NCBI RefSeq assembly: GCF_008831285.2
Contig: NC_045143.1
Location: 15,029,151-15,093,150, forward strand
DNA length: 64,000 bases
Direction of reading: 5' to 3'
Source of the DNA: Nymphaea colorata
Taxonomy: Eukaryota > Streptophyta > Magnoliopsida > Nymphaeales > Nymphaeaceae
Part shown: positions 46,501 through 57,078 of the stretch, one piece after another
How the letters are laid out: each line of letters begins with the position of its first letter
How positions within the stretch are numbered: position 1 is the first letter of the stretch
The notes under the pieces: model-generated
Seen by the model: the letters and a program-made list of their open reading frames with translations, nothing else
Databases searched by the model: none
Told to the model about the DNA's origin: nothing
Position numbers and translations under genes: made by a program

Positions 46501-48860
46501 AGCAGATATGGAGCTATTTTCAGCTAAGACCGAGCTACCCACTCTTGTAGTTGTGAGTGACATGCAGCCAGATGAAGGACCACGAACCTCTGCTGCATTC
46601 CTGGTGTTGAAAGATCATTTCAGAAGATGGTTATTATGTCATTTATGTGTGTCAATTCAAAATGAAAAATCCCATGTTACCTCTCATGCTGGGAAAACAG
46701 CAACAAAGACATGACAGCCTCATCAAGCAAGAAACAAAAAGAATGTTTTGTAGCATAAAAGAAACTTGGAAAAGACATTGTTCTATGAAGCATTAAACAT
46801 GAGGCGTTCAAGCCCTTACCCATGAGGAAAGTGCCCATCTTCATTTCTGTGTGCCGACGAATTGACATTGTGGATGTCACCGATGCACATAAATGCTTCT
46901 GAAGATTGTTCTTCACCAGCTGACAATGCAAATTCATTTTCTGAGGCAAAACAACCATCTGCACTATATGAAGAGACGCCAGCTTCATCTTGAATTGCCT
47001 CACATGGTGAAAAGGTTGATCCAACTGTCTTCATGAATATCTCATAGCATGAGGCCTAAAACATCCGTACACAATAAAGAAACAGGCTTCAGAACCACAG
47101 ACTATGAACAAAAAAAATGTTCTAAAAGAAAAAACTTTTGTGTGACAAGGCATCTACCAGCCCAAAGGTAGAGAGTATGACAACCAGAGTCTGGTGATGA
47201 GGGATGCAGGGAAAATGGAGCAAATGATGAGGAAGGTCACAATTGCGAAGCATGAAGCCTTCGGAGTTGGGACAAAAAGCAAGTAGGAAAGAACAAGTGG
47301 AAAACAGCACCTATAACGTATTAAAAGTTGGAGCAGGAAGCAGGAAGTCTTTCATATCCAAGAAGCAAATTCTGTCCTAGGCTTTTATATTATGGCCCCA
47401 AAACCTTAAGGCCTAAGGGCATGTACCAGAGATGGCCGAGGGTTGATGTAGCACTGGAAATGCTATGTAGGGCTAGCAGCCATTCAGGAGAGCTGTAGCT
47501 CCAAGACCAGAACCTTAGCTACTCCATCCAGACATGCAAGATGATGTCTTCCTTTTTGCTTTCAGTTTCAGGTTCACCAATTCTGACAAAGGGAGAAAAA
47601 GAAAGCATGCTAGCTAAAGCAAAAAGAGTATATATGTGGCTGATACCTGAACAGACCTACCTATCTAGGAGGCAGGATAATTTGGAGTATCACATCACGC
47701 TTCACACATGCAACATCCAAGCTCACCTCCGTGAACATCAGTAGCTAATGTGTCTAAACAACAACAAACCTATTGTACAACAGTAAAAGATTAAACAACA
47801 TAAGCGTCATGTTTTGTGCATTGAACGAAAACGCCATCTGGACAAGGCCCAAAGGCAATGGGAAGTGCACTGCAATTTCCACCATGCCTTATAACTTTGG
47901 GGACTTGTACTGCCAAAACTTTGCATTACAGATGGAGCTGGTTGTGTAACGACATCCTTAAAGCCACATTTAAGACCATCCTGAATAGGTAGACATCGGC
48001 AATATACTCGCATGTTTTATTCCCAAAGAGCTTGAACGGTCATTGAAGTCCCTTTTTTTATGAGATCGGTGCCTGAAAATCAAAAGGAGCTACCAAACAA
48101 CTTGTTGCGTTTGCAATTCCATAAATTTGAGAATCATGTTGCCACACGTGGAAATCATATTCCACTATAATTTGGGGCCTCCAACCATAGCCTCGAAACA
48201 AAAAAAGCATAGCAAATTTCCACCAACCACACCTTAAATATGACTCAGAGATCAAAATTTTAAGCAGGAGACAACCTATTCTAACTAGAAAGACGCCAAT
48301 ATAACTGCAACCACCACACAGGGCATTAACGCAATTTGTTCGTGAAGTCTAGGGCTACTTCGAGACCAATCAAATAGATTAGGCTTCACAATGCCTTCAC
48401 TAGCGATGCAGCAAGTTTTCCTCCTTTGAATAGTCTCCGACCATTGCTTCTTTAAGAGCCATCCGCGGAGAGGGCTAAGAACAACGAGATTTGTATGTAA
48501 ATCAAGGACTAGATGCACATACAGTTCCAACATGATCGGATTTCCATCATATACATTCAGGGAAAGCTTATCCATTTATGGACATATAGCTATGAGCCCC
48601 ACTCTTCATCAACCGAAAACATTATGGTACACAAAGATGCACGTAACAATAATAGATAATAGATCAAAAGAAAGGCGATCAGGACCGTAAGATAGCAAAG
48701 GACACAAACGGTGGAGATCTCCAATTGAAAGTGCTCAAGGAAGGCTAAGAGGGCATCGGCTAGAGTCAATCAGATCAATTATACATAATGAAAGAAACAT
48801 TACCGTGTAAGCAACCCCGGAAGAGATCAATGAGGCTGAGGCTTGGACTGGGTGAGGCAT
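33846..48860 (-). CDS. ATXR7: ATXR7/SDG25-like histone H3 lysine-4 methyltransferase, 14-exon model
   Basis: The gene predicts a nuclear SET1-class enzyme that methylates histone H3 at lysine 4; in Arabidopsis ATXR7 promotes FLC expression. I reconstruct exons, all GT-AG with matching phases: 48,804-48,860; 46,820-47,055; 45,958-46,600; 45,678-45,794; 43,180-43,506; 42,764-43,060; 42,315-42,641; 41,012-41,488; 35,400-36,102; 34,851-35,263; 34,653-34,775; 34,432-34,512; 34,111-34,164; and 34,031 down to 33,846. The product is about 1,346 residues, close to the roughly 1,420 of the Arabidopsis protein. Domains: GYF from W165, a second GYF-like exon (313-351), basic KKRK/KRRR patches suited to nuclear import (about 860-960), n-SET (1,063-1,199) and SET/post-SET (1,200 to the end). 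The exact C-terminus and the first exon are the weakest parts. Confidence 0.88.
34653..36102 (-). CDS. ATXR7: ATXR7-like exons 9-11: basic region, n-SET and start of SET
   Basis: Exon 9 (35,400-36,102) is lysine/arginine-rich ([28 protein letters not shown]), suitable for nuclear import. It ends in phase 1. Exon 10 (34,851-35,263) completes the codon and encodes the n-SET region: [44 protein letters not shown]. Exon 11 (34,653-34,775) opens SET with [37 protein letters not shown]; the G-L and E-Y-V-G-E positions contribute to S-adenosylmethionine binding. Confidence 0.92.
36357..36530. repeat. CTCGACTCG-rich repeat, relative of the 50.3-kb MITE
   Basis: It starts TAGGGCTGCACAACAAGCCGAG and continues with ACTCGGCTC/GAGTCGAG words, like the terminus and body of the element at 50,254-50,702. 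The second terminus was not found, so it is either truncated or longer than marked. Confidence 0.45.
36902..38230 (+). pseudogene. Copia 3' part: RT end, RNase H, PPT and LTR remnant
   Basis: Reading forward, 36,930-37,140 resembles the end of copia reverse transcriptase ([40 protein letters not shown]). RNase H follows from about 37,170, is split by a MITE, and resumes at 37,516 (GYCIF..., [15 protein letters not shown]). [16 protein letters not shown] lies near 37,755-37,800. A purine tract TGAGAGGGGT (37,931-37,940) precedes TGTTAAAATATGG at 37,941, the start of a 3' LTR remnant that ends somewhere near 38,230. Stops and shifts are present. It lies antisense in intron 8. Confidence 0.8.
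37210..37515. mobile_element. 306-bp hAT-type MITE inserted in the copia RNase H remnant
   Basis: The termini are CATTGTCTCA and, reversed, CATTGTCACA. The 8-bp flanks are GTTTCAGC (37,202-37,209) and GTTTCAGG (37,516-37,523), 7 of 8 alike. The RNase H reading SVSGYCIF is regained if the right flank is taken as the original site. This dates the MITE after the copia insertion. Confidence 0.8.
38500..38910 (+). pseudogene. BED zinc-finger hAT relic
   Basis: The frame 38,496-38,696 reads [20 protein letters not shown] followed by KHF, resembling the C-x2-C half of a BED finger. Downstream, [20 protein letters not shown] (about 38,808-38,866) resembles the acidic linker after the finger. A 39-base piece of this linker recurs at 40,388-40,427. 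The finger lacks its H-H pair. Moderate confidence. Confidence 0.4.
39540..39945. repeat. GGTACCGGTAC-rich repeat element
   Basis: The left part is dense in GGTAC(C/T) words (GGGTACCGGTCACGTACG and others, 39,540-39,650). The right part reads CCGTACCCCCATACCC and CAGTACCCGTACC before TATATGACA. The same right-hand pattern (GTACCC...TATATGACA) occurs at 25,200-25,225, showing a dispersed family. A TA tract lies at 39,851-39,870. Confidence 0.5.
40708..40790 (+). pseudogene. Short hAT transposase relic in intron 8
   Basis: The piece reads [19 protein letters not shown] and aligns with NAANSFQFQAMADAIASIG of hAT copy A at about 12,520-12,590. It is a small but clear relic of the same transposase family. 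Confidence 0.65.
41012..43506 (-). CDS. ATXR7: ATXR7-like exons 5-8 (central region)
   Basis: Exons 43,180-43,506, 42,764-43,060, 42,315-42,641 and 41,012-41,488 are all phase 0 and have lengths divisible by three (109, 99, 109 and 159 codons). Products include [19 protein letters not shown]-like helical stretches in exon 5, [19 protein letters not shown] and a WRKKKLW basic patch in exon 6, and [20 protein letters not shown] plus an [20 protein letters not shown] helix in exon 8. No named domain is seen here. Exon 6 has two consecutive strong donors, after 42,764 and after 42,730; only the first keeps the frame. Confidence 0.82.
43507..45677 (-). other. Intron 4 of the ATXR7-like gene
   Basis: This 2.17-kb intron is AT-rich and contains the hAT-type MITE at 44,066-44,531. 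The remainder shows no coding piece. Confidence 0.6.
44066..44531. mobile_element. hAT-type MITE in ATXR7-like intron 4
   Basis: The left end is CAGTTTCACAGATATC; the right end reversed is CATTGTCACAAATATCG. They are flanked by ATGTGACA (44,058-44,065) and ATGTGATT (44,532-44,539), 6 of 8 bases alike. The right end (CGATATTTGTGACAATG) nearly matches that of the MITE at 37,210-37,515, so the two belong to related families. The inside is AT-rich and non-coding. Confidence 0.6.
45678..47055 (-). CDS. ATXR7: ATXR7-like exons 2-4: GYF domain and second GYF-like exon
   Basis: Exon 2 (46,820-47,055) is serine/acid-rich with no known domain. Exon 3 (45,958-46,600) carries [19 protein letters not shown] followed by [15 protein letters not shown], the W-x-Y...GPYS...GF-P pattern of GYF domains, which bind proline-rich peptides and are diagnostic for ATXR7 among plant SET proteins. 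Exon 4 (45,678-45,794, 39 codons) reads [20 protein letters not shown] and then [12 protein letters not shown], a second GYF-like fold. Phases are 0 into exon 2, split Gly between 2 and 3, and 0 around exon 4. Confidence 0.85.
47056..48803 (-). other. Intron 1 of the ATXR7-like gene
   Basis: About 1.75 kb without a recognised insertion. Short minus-strand frames (47,807-48,013, 48,058-48,255, 48,285-48,575) were inspected; they fit no family and have no splice edges in the right phase, so I treat them as intronic. Confidence 0.45.
48804..48860 (-). CDS. ATXR7: ATXR7-like exon 1 (start codon, residues 1-19)
   Basis: ATG at 48,860 opens [19 protein letters not shown] and ends at a GTAATG donor in phase 0, matching the phase of exon 2. 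The -3 base is A, a fair context. The choice is by phase and position only; translation could instead begin at the methionine in exon 2. A 7-codon upstream frame ends six bases before this ATG. Confidence 0.55.
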
Positions 48861-49270
48861 CGTGAGCTAAGCAAGGAAAGGAGGCATCTATAACTACGAA
48901 GGATCAGACGGCGAGGGGAGGGAAAGAAAGAAGTACCGGTCGACCGATGGATGAAGGAATAGAGGAAACCAGGAGAAGGGGCAGCGGGCGGAGAACGGCG
49001 ACAAACCTTGCGGGTGCGGGGGTGGGGGAGGAGGGAGAGAGAGAGAGAGGGGCTAGGTCGCCGCCCCTCCTCCTCCGGACCGACCGGATGAAGAGAGGAA
49101 AGGGGAGAGAAGACAAAGGCGGTGAAAGCGTCGCGTTCGATAGCGCACCCTTTCCGTGGTCTGCAGGCAAGAACTTGTCCTTGCAGATTCACAAATATCG
49201 ATCGGGTTTTCTGGTGTTTGCCATTAGCCCCGCCTATAGCATCTTCAATTGTGCGAGCGACGGGTGAATC
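48861..49270 (-). promoter_or_regulatory. Probable 5' UTR/promoter of the ATXR7-like gene, with uORF
   Basis: This GC-rich patch is bounded by AT-rich DNA upstream and carries a GA/CT tract (about 49,033-49,051), common in plant 5' leaders. A short upstream frame, ATG at 48,887 to TAG at 48,867 (6 residues plus stop), precedes the main ATG by 6 bases. A longer overlapping frame from 49,192 runs past the main ATG in another phase, so transcription probably starts below it. No clear TATA box was found. Confidence 0.4.
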
Positions 49271-50253
49271 CAGGATGGAATAACTAATCGGACCTTAAAA
49301 GAGAACGTTTACGCTCGGGTGAAAAACAATCGTGGAGGACAATTTTTCCAATTTAAAAAAAAAAAATGAGAATGTGCACAACAAACACGAATAATATTTC
49401 TGGATTGATGCTTCCAACATAGAAATCATAAAATAAATAATAATTACGCTATACCTTTTTAGCTAGTGTGTTTGCTGATCATCTTCCTCAACTACAATCT
49501 CCCAGAGGACGTTCCATGTTCGTGGCTTGAACACGTCACATGTTTTGAGGGTCTCTGTGAGGTTGTTTTGTTTCGCAATAGAAACAATATCTCTAAATAA
49601 ATATTGAGACAGATATGAATCTAATATGCCCCATTCTTTGGGAAATATTCATGGACAGTTAGAAATGTTGTTATTATCAAACGACCCTATAGAAACCAGA
49701 AAAATGTTGCCCTTTGTGCACCAAGTATATTGTATCATTCCTCTTTAATGAGTATCTATCTCAACCGATGTGCTCGTCAGTAGAAAGATGTAAATGCCCT
49801 TCATTCAGGTGATGTGAACGTTCTCCACTCACCTTGACACAACAAAACATGCAAACCATCTTAAGAATCGCCAAACCATTCGCAAAACGCTCATTGCCAC
49901 ACCCTCCAGTTTTCATTGAAGTCAATTAATCATCTGTATAGAGTATCTTAATCAATCACATAGGTTCATATTGTTGGAGTGTTTGTTTTTTGTGTCACCA
50001 TTGATTATCTTTACTTTCGAAAAACGACTCCACAGGGGTTAGGCCCCCACCTTTTATTCCAATCCAAAATAGCATATGTGTAGACAAAAATTGGGGAACC
50101 TGCTAGTCCCTAATCCATGCCCAAAGCTTCCCCAAACGGATGCCAGTCGCAAGCTGGGTTTTTCAAAAACTTACAAGTTAAGTTCCTAGAGAAACTCTGA
50201 AGAAGATGGATGGCCTCACAAGCTGGCCATCCCTTGGAGATCACGGTGATGTG
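49271..50253. other. Intergenic DNA upstream of the ATXR7-like gene
   Basis: AT-rich with no supported gene. The right part (50,030-50,253) may belong, in decayed form, to the LINE tail that continues beyond the MITE at 50,254. Confidence 0.35.
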
Positions 50254-50702
50254 TAGGGGTGAACACGAGTCGAGTCAAGCCCAAGTTCAGTCAGCTCGAG
50301 CTCGGCATGACTAATGAAACCTCGAGCTCGAAAATAACTTGACGGAAGCAGCATGAGCTCGACTCGGCAGTTACTTGTTGAGCTCGAGCTCGACTCGATT
50401 AAGGCTCGACAAACTCATTTGAATAGAATTGATATTCATCATTATGTGTTGAGCTCGAGCTCGACTCGATTAAGACTCGACAAACTCATAAACTCGTTTG
50501 AATATATCGAATTGATTAAGGCTCGACAAACTCGATTAAGGCTCGAGCTTGAATCGGCAGTTACATGTTGAGCTGGAACTCAACTCGATTATTTGAACGA
50601 GTCGGACTCATGAACTCGAGCTCGACTCGTTAAGCAAATGACTCGGTTCGAACTTGTTTATGAACGGAGCTTTAACGAGCTCGACCTCGTTGTTCACCTC
50701 TA
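50254..50702. mobile_element. GAGCTCGA-rich hAT MITE with perfect 8-bp target duplication
   Basis: The termini are TAGGGGTGAACA and TGTTCACCTCTA, inverted with one mismatch. The 8-bp duplication GTGATGTG is exact at 50,246-50,253 and 50,703-50,710, as expected for hAT transposition. The 449-bp body is built of repeated GAGCTCGAGCTCGACTCG and AAGGCTCGACAAACTC words and is not coding. Confidence 0.88.
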
Positions 50703-50710
50703 GTGATGTG

Positions 50711-51845
50711 ATTAGTTTCCAAATGTATGAGCATGTATTCCTCCACGCCATGTCTCCATTCAAAATCGCATGGTCAGCAGAATTTTCTCCTCATGTTTCG
50801 GCTCCGTCGCATTAAGTTACAACCAAAATGAAACACAAACCATTGTGTGTTCTGTTAGTTCTTCCAATCCCACCATACCAAGGCACTCTTGTACCCATCT
50901 TCCTTATGTTTTTCCAAAACCACCACCACCATCCAAGCTCCCGGTACAAATCACCATATGAATGTTGACAGCTATGTCATTGTAACATCTTCAGGTCCCC
51001 CACAGCAGGTTAGTGGCTAGCCAAGCATGGACAAGGTTTTGGTATGTTCCATTCCATTTGCTATACCACAGATGTTCCTTACAACCAGCCCACGCTTGCT
51101 CCAGGACACACTCTGTACTTCTTTTTCCATTATGTTTCCTACTGTTGGGTAATCTCCATATGAACCACACGATTAAATGAAAACAGTTTTTCCAACATTT
51201 CAGCAGAACTTTCTGTTTGAATTTCCTTTTAAACCACCATCTTATAGTTTGCTTAAGTTGACAGCGACTTGTCCCGTAACACCAAATTTCCCTATGACTT
51301 CCATCCAAACCTTCTTGTATTGTTGCATGAGAACAATAGATAATCTGCATTTTCACATTTTTTATCGGCAGTTGTAACATTGGGAGGCTAAGAGTTGACC
51401 CAACTTCTGCGATCTGTCATCTATGTAGAGTCGACCTTTTTCTGCTATGAAGGTAGTCCAACTCGTACATGGACAAGCATCCCCATGCCACAGCGTACGT
51501 CTCCAGCCTTGGAGCTCCCCCTTCGCGTGCAATCATTCTCATAATGTATGCCATGTGATGCCTGAACTATTGCCATTTGACAACAGAAGAGTGTTCTTGG
51601 CCTCTCCCTCAAGGCACGGAATTTGGACTTCAACCCCCACGTCTTGGATAAACTGAAAGAGAAAGCTTTTGTCTTGTTGCACCAACTCTTGAATGAACAG
51701 GTTTATGGTGGGTTCAATTAGGTGATAGTGCTCAGGAGATAACCTGTCTATAAGTATTTGCCCATTCCATCTATCCTTCCACAGCTTGATACCATCTCCA
51801 CTCTCAATCTTCCATTTTATGAGATCTAACGACTCACAAGACCAA
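50711..51845 (-). pseudogene. LINE 3' part (post-RT and zinc-knuckle region)
   Basis: The minus-strand piece 51,539-51,845 reads WKIESGDGIKLWKDRWNGQI, the phrase that follows reverse transcriptase in plant L1-type LINEs (I-x-x-G-D-G-x-x-x-x-F/L-W-x-D-x-W). Further pieces toward 50,990 are split over frames and include a cysteine-bearing segment consistent with the RVT-associated zinc finger. At 51,845 it joins copia RT sequence directly, so the LINE is 5'-truncated at that point. Confidence 0.65.
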
Positions 51846-54800
51846 TAAAAAAAGCTTATGTCTGGTCTTGTGCAAAGCATTAGATACTTTAAACTGCCAA
51901 TAACCTGTGCATATAGAAAATTTAATTTTTGTTGTCCTTCACCAAGACAATCACTTCTTCTTAAATTAGCTCTTTTAGCTATGGGAGTTCAAATAGTTTT
52001 GCAATCTTCCATTCGAAATTTCATTAAGATATAATCAATATATTGTTCTTGGCTTAAACTCAAAATTCTCGAGTCTCTATCTCGAGTGATCTTTATTCCT
52101 AGTATATAGGATGTTTCACCTATGTCCTTAATTTTGAAGTTTTCGTTCAACCAAGTCATTGTTTTGGATATTATATCGTTATTGTTTCTAGTCAATAAAA
52201 TGTCATCGACATATAATGATAAATACAAAAAACCTTCCACTTTTCCAAGCATATACACATTGGTCTAGCCGATTTGCTATATATCCAAGCTTTGTAATTG
52301 TCTTATGAAAGACAAAATACCACTATCTTGGTGATTGCTTCAAAACTTGTTCTTGACGTCCATCTGACAAACGTCCAAGTCCTAAAAGGTTGCAATAGCC
52401 AGAATTATTTTCATATACGCAAACTTAGCAACTAGTGAATAGGTTTCTAAGTAGTCAATTCATTCCTTTTGGAAAAAACCTTTCGCCCCCAAACTAGCTT
52501 TAAATTTTTCGACTGATCCGTCAGTTTTATACTTTTTTTTAGCACCCATTTACACCAATGGGTTTTCTATCATTAAGGACATCTACTAATTTCCTTACTT
52601 TTTTCTTTTCTATGGATTTGATTTTCTCATCCATAGTGTTTGCTCAATCTGACGATTCATGTGAGTTTATGGTTTCATCATATGTTAGATTGTCAGATAT
52701 TTTGCTAATATCGATTAAATAGCATAGCTCCTCTACAAGATATACATAGTAATTGCTCAAATATGAAGAAGGAGCTTTAGGTCTTTTATGACCTAACAAC
52801 ATCTCAGATGATTAGGTACTCAGATCAGTTGGTTCATTACGAAACTGTTCTTCAGTCAGTTCATTAACAAACTGTTCTTTAGAAGAATCATGTTCAGTTG
52901 GTTTATTATCAAACTGTTCCCCAGTCGGTTCATTACTGAATTGATCTTCTAAATAAATCAAATCATCTAGTAGATCATTATGATCTCCCACTGGATCATT
53001 GTCTTTGTTATTGAGTTCTTTTAGGAACTCTACATCTTTACTTTCTATAAGTACCATAATTGAGTGATATAATCTGTAGCATTTGGATCATTTTGGATAT
53101 CCAACAAATATATATCTTACTAATCTGTTATCTAGTTTATCCATTTTTAAATTTAAAATTTTTAAATGTACTACAAATCTTCATCTCCTGAGATGTCTCA
53201 GATTTAGTTTTGCACCAGCCTGTCTCTCATAAGGAGTGGTTGGGACTACTTTGCAAGACACTCGATTTATTGTATAAATAGTTGTTAACACAATTTCACC
53301 CCAAAATACTTATGGTAATTGTGCACCTGCCAACATGGATCTCACTACACCATTTTTTTGCGGTGTTTTAAGCATTGTTCTTTGCCTATTAATTCTAAGG
53401 TCTTTAAAGTATTCGAAGAATTCATTTGATATGTACTCACCACCTCAATCAGACCTTACAACTTTGATATACTTTCGAAGCTATCTCTCGACTTTAGATT
53501 TATATTCCTAGATTTTTTCAAGTGCTTTTGATTTATATTAATAAAGTAAATATAACTAAATCTTGAAAAGTCGCCAATAAATGTTGTGAAGTATAACTTG
53601 CCACTATGTGTTTGAACTCTGAAAGGTCCACAAATATCTGCATGAATTATTTCCAATAGATTAGTGGCCTGAAATACTTCAGATAGAAAAAATATGCCAT
53701 TTTTCATATAAACACGACTCACATTTCGAGAAATTATTTATATTTATATCAGGTATTATACCTTGTTGTGCTAGAGTTCTCATCTTATTGATGCTTACAT
53801 GGTTTAATCTTTCATGTCATAAGTTTGTACTCACACTCATTGCACTGTCAATATAAGTGAAAATGGAAGCTTTATTTATTTCATTGAGTTTTAACATGTC
53901 ATGTTCTTTTACATATTTTCCATCGAACATTGTCCTCCCATGTTTTTCCATTGTGACTTTTTCTGGAATAAAACAGACTTCAAAACATTTTCCAATCAAA
54001 GCAGGGACAAACACTAGGTTTCTCCTCATGGAGGGAACATGCAGGACTTCAGTAAGAATGACACTGGTGCCCCCAACATTCAATTAATATGACCCAACTC
54101 CCATGACATCATAGTATAAGTTATTACCCATATAGACCTTTTGCATTCCGTGACTCAGGTCTTCCATACAAATTGTGTCTTCTATTGTCTTTGCAATGTG
54201 TCGAGTTGCTTCTGAATCAACCCACCAACTAGTCAGATCTCCATTTGTGAACAAGCACTCCGATACAATGCAAATGACTTCTTTGTTGAAGTCCCCTTGA
54301 TTTCTCCTCTTATCGTTGTTGTCCTGACTCTTGTTGTCATTCTTGTTCGAGAGTTTTGTCTGGTAGTTCTTTTTAATGTGTCCAGACTTTTCACATTTGT
54401 AGCATTTCACTACAGTTCTTTGTGTTCTCTGAGTACCCTCAGAATTGCTCTTAAACTTGCCATCGTTTCTCTTTTTAAAATTTTTAGGTTTTATAGGCAC
54501 ATGACTCTTGACTGGTTTATCCTGAACTGTCATAAGTTCTGCATCCTTTCTCTTGACCAAATGTTTTTGATGAATAACTAATTGTATGAGGAGTTTCTCT
54601 ATAGTTAGAGTGTCAAACTGGAGACTCAGTGTTGTGACAGCCAAATCCTAGGAGAGTGGTAGACTATTCAAGATGGTGCATATTTGCATGTTATCAGATA
54701 TCACATTTCCCACTACGGCTAGCTCTTTAGCTATGATCAACATCATGTTAACATGGTCAACTACTCTGTCCGACTCTTTCATTTTGTATGAATTGTATTG

Positions 54801-54975
54801 TTCTAAGAGCAATTGAACATGCATCATAGTAGTGGTGTTGTATTTTGAGGAGATAGTATTAAACCTATGTCTGGCCATTGGACAATCCTCAAACACCTTG
54901 ATCAAGTTATCTTCCATGAACGTTAACATAATAGTGTTAGCCATCAAGTCATCATTCTCAAAGGCCTCATATGCT
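51840..54975 (-). pseudogene. Decayed Ty1/copia element (gag to RT), left section
   Basis: On the minus strand: gag (54,648-54,965, FMEDNLIKVFEDCPMARHRF); a zinc-knuckle relic CYKCEKSGHIKKNY whose last ligand is Tyr; a protease relic WWVDSEATRHIA where DSG became DSE; a pre-integrase segment (53,817-54,083, VLHVPSMRRNL); an integrase piece (53,456-53,722, IHADICGPFRVQTHSGK); a linker (52,812-53,057); reverse transcriptase in shifted pieces (52,290-52,560, YVDDILLT near 52,195); and RT end (LMLCTRPDIS, 51,845-51,880). Many stops and shifts. Its RNase H end is replaced by the LINE piece. Confidence 0.85.
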
Positions 54976-54984
54976 CTCCGAATA

Positions 54985-56542
<1,558 letters not shown>

Positions 56543-56682
56543 TATGTGATATCTCTCGGAATCTAGTTCGGTCTGGTTCAACTAGTATCATAATTCCTGA
56601 ATTTGTAAGTGAATCAAGATCGAGGAAAGCAAGTCTTAGTATCACTGACTCAAACCCATTGTCGAATCCTACTCATCAGAAT

Positions 56683-56906
56683 ATGGAGGTACTTAAGAAC
56701 GGGCCGATCTGGTCTTTCACAATAAAGTGATAGATGGAACTGCCATGAAACGGCTTATTAGCAGATTAATAGATCATTTCGGAATAGCCTATACATCACA
56801 CATTCTGGATCAAGTAAAAACTCTGGGTTTTCAGCAAGCCACCGCTACATCCATTTCATTAGGAATTGATGATCTTTTAACAACACCTTCTAAGAGATGG
56901 TTAGTC
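56683..56906 (+). pseudogene. rpoC2: rpoC2 N-terminal fragment (plastid RNA polymerase beta'' subunit)
   Basis: The start ATG 56,683 reads MEVLK and then shifts. In the shifted frame the family's [20 protein letters not shown] is found, followed by [20 protein letters not shown] and [15 protein letters not shown] loss of about 4 bases near 56,694-56,698 explains the shift, judged from the usual plastid reading. The fragment ends at the NUPT border. Confidence 0.88.
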
Positions 56907-57078
56907 TTCATCATCTGTAGGCTTATCTCCTAAAATGGGAAAAAACTTGTTGATAACATAAATCAGCCTCTCCAAAGTCAAGGTCAACATGATTATACAC
57001 TTCCATGCATGCATTAAAGTTAGTGCCATTGAGTTTTTCAGTCTTCGCCAGCTCTGAAGCCCCAACTCTTGAAGTCAT
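56907..57078 (-). pseudogene. Copia gag N-terminus, right section of the element split by the NUPT
   Basis: The minus-strand ATG at 57,078 opens MTSRVGASELAKTEKLNGTN, the common copia Gag opening, and after a one-base shift in a T-run continues [12 protein letters not shown] (about 56,945-56,908). The next part of the same Gag ([16 protein letters not shown]) lies at about 54,965, on the other side of the plastid insert, in the same orientation. Confidence 0.78.
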
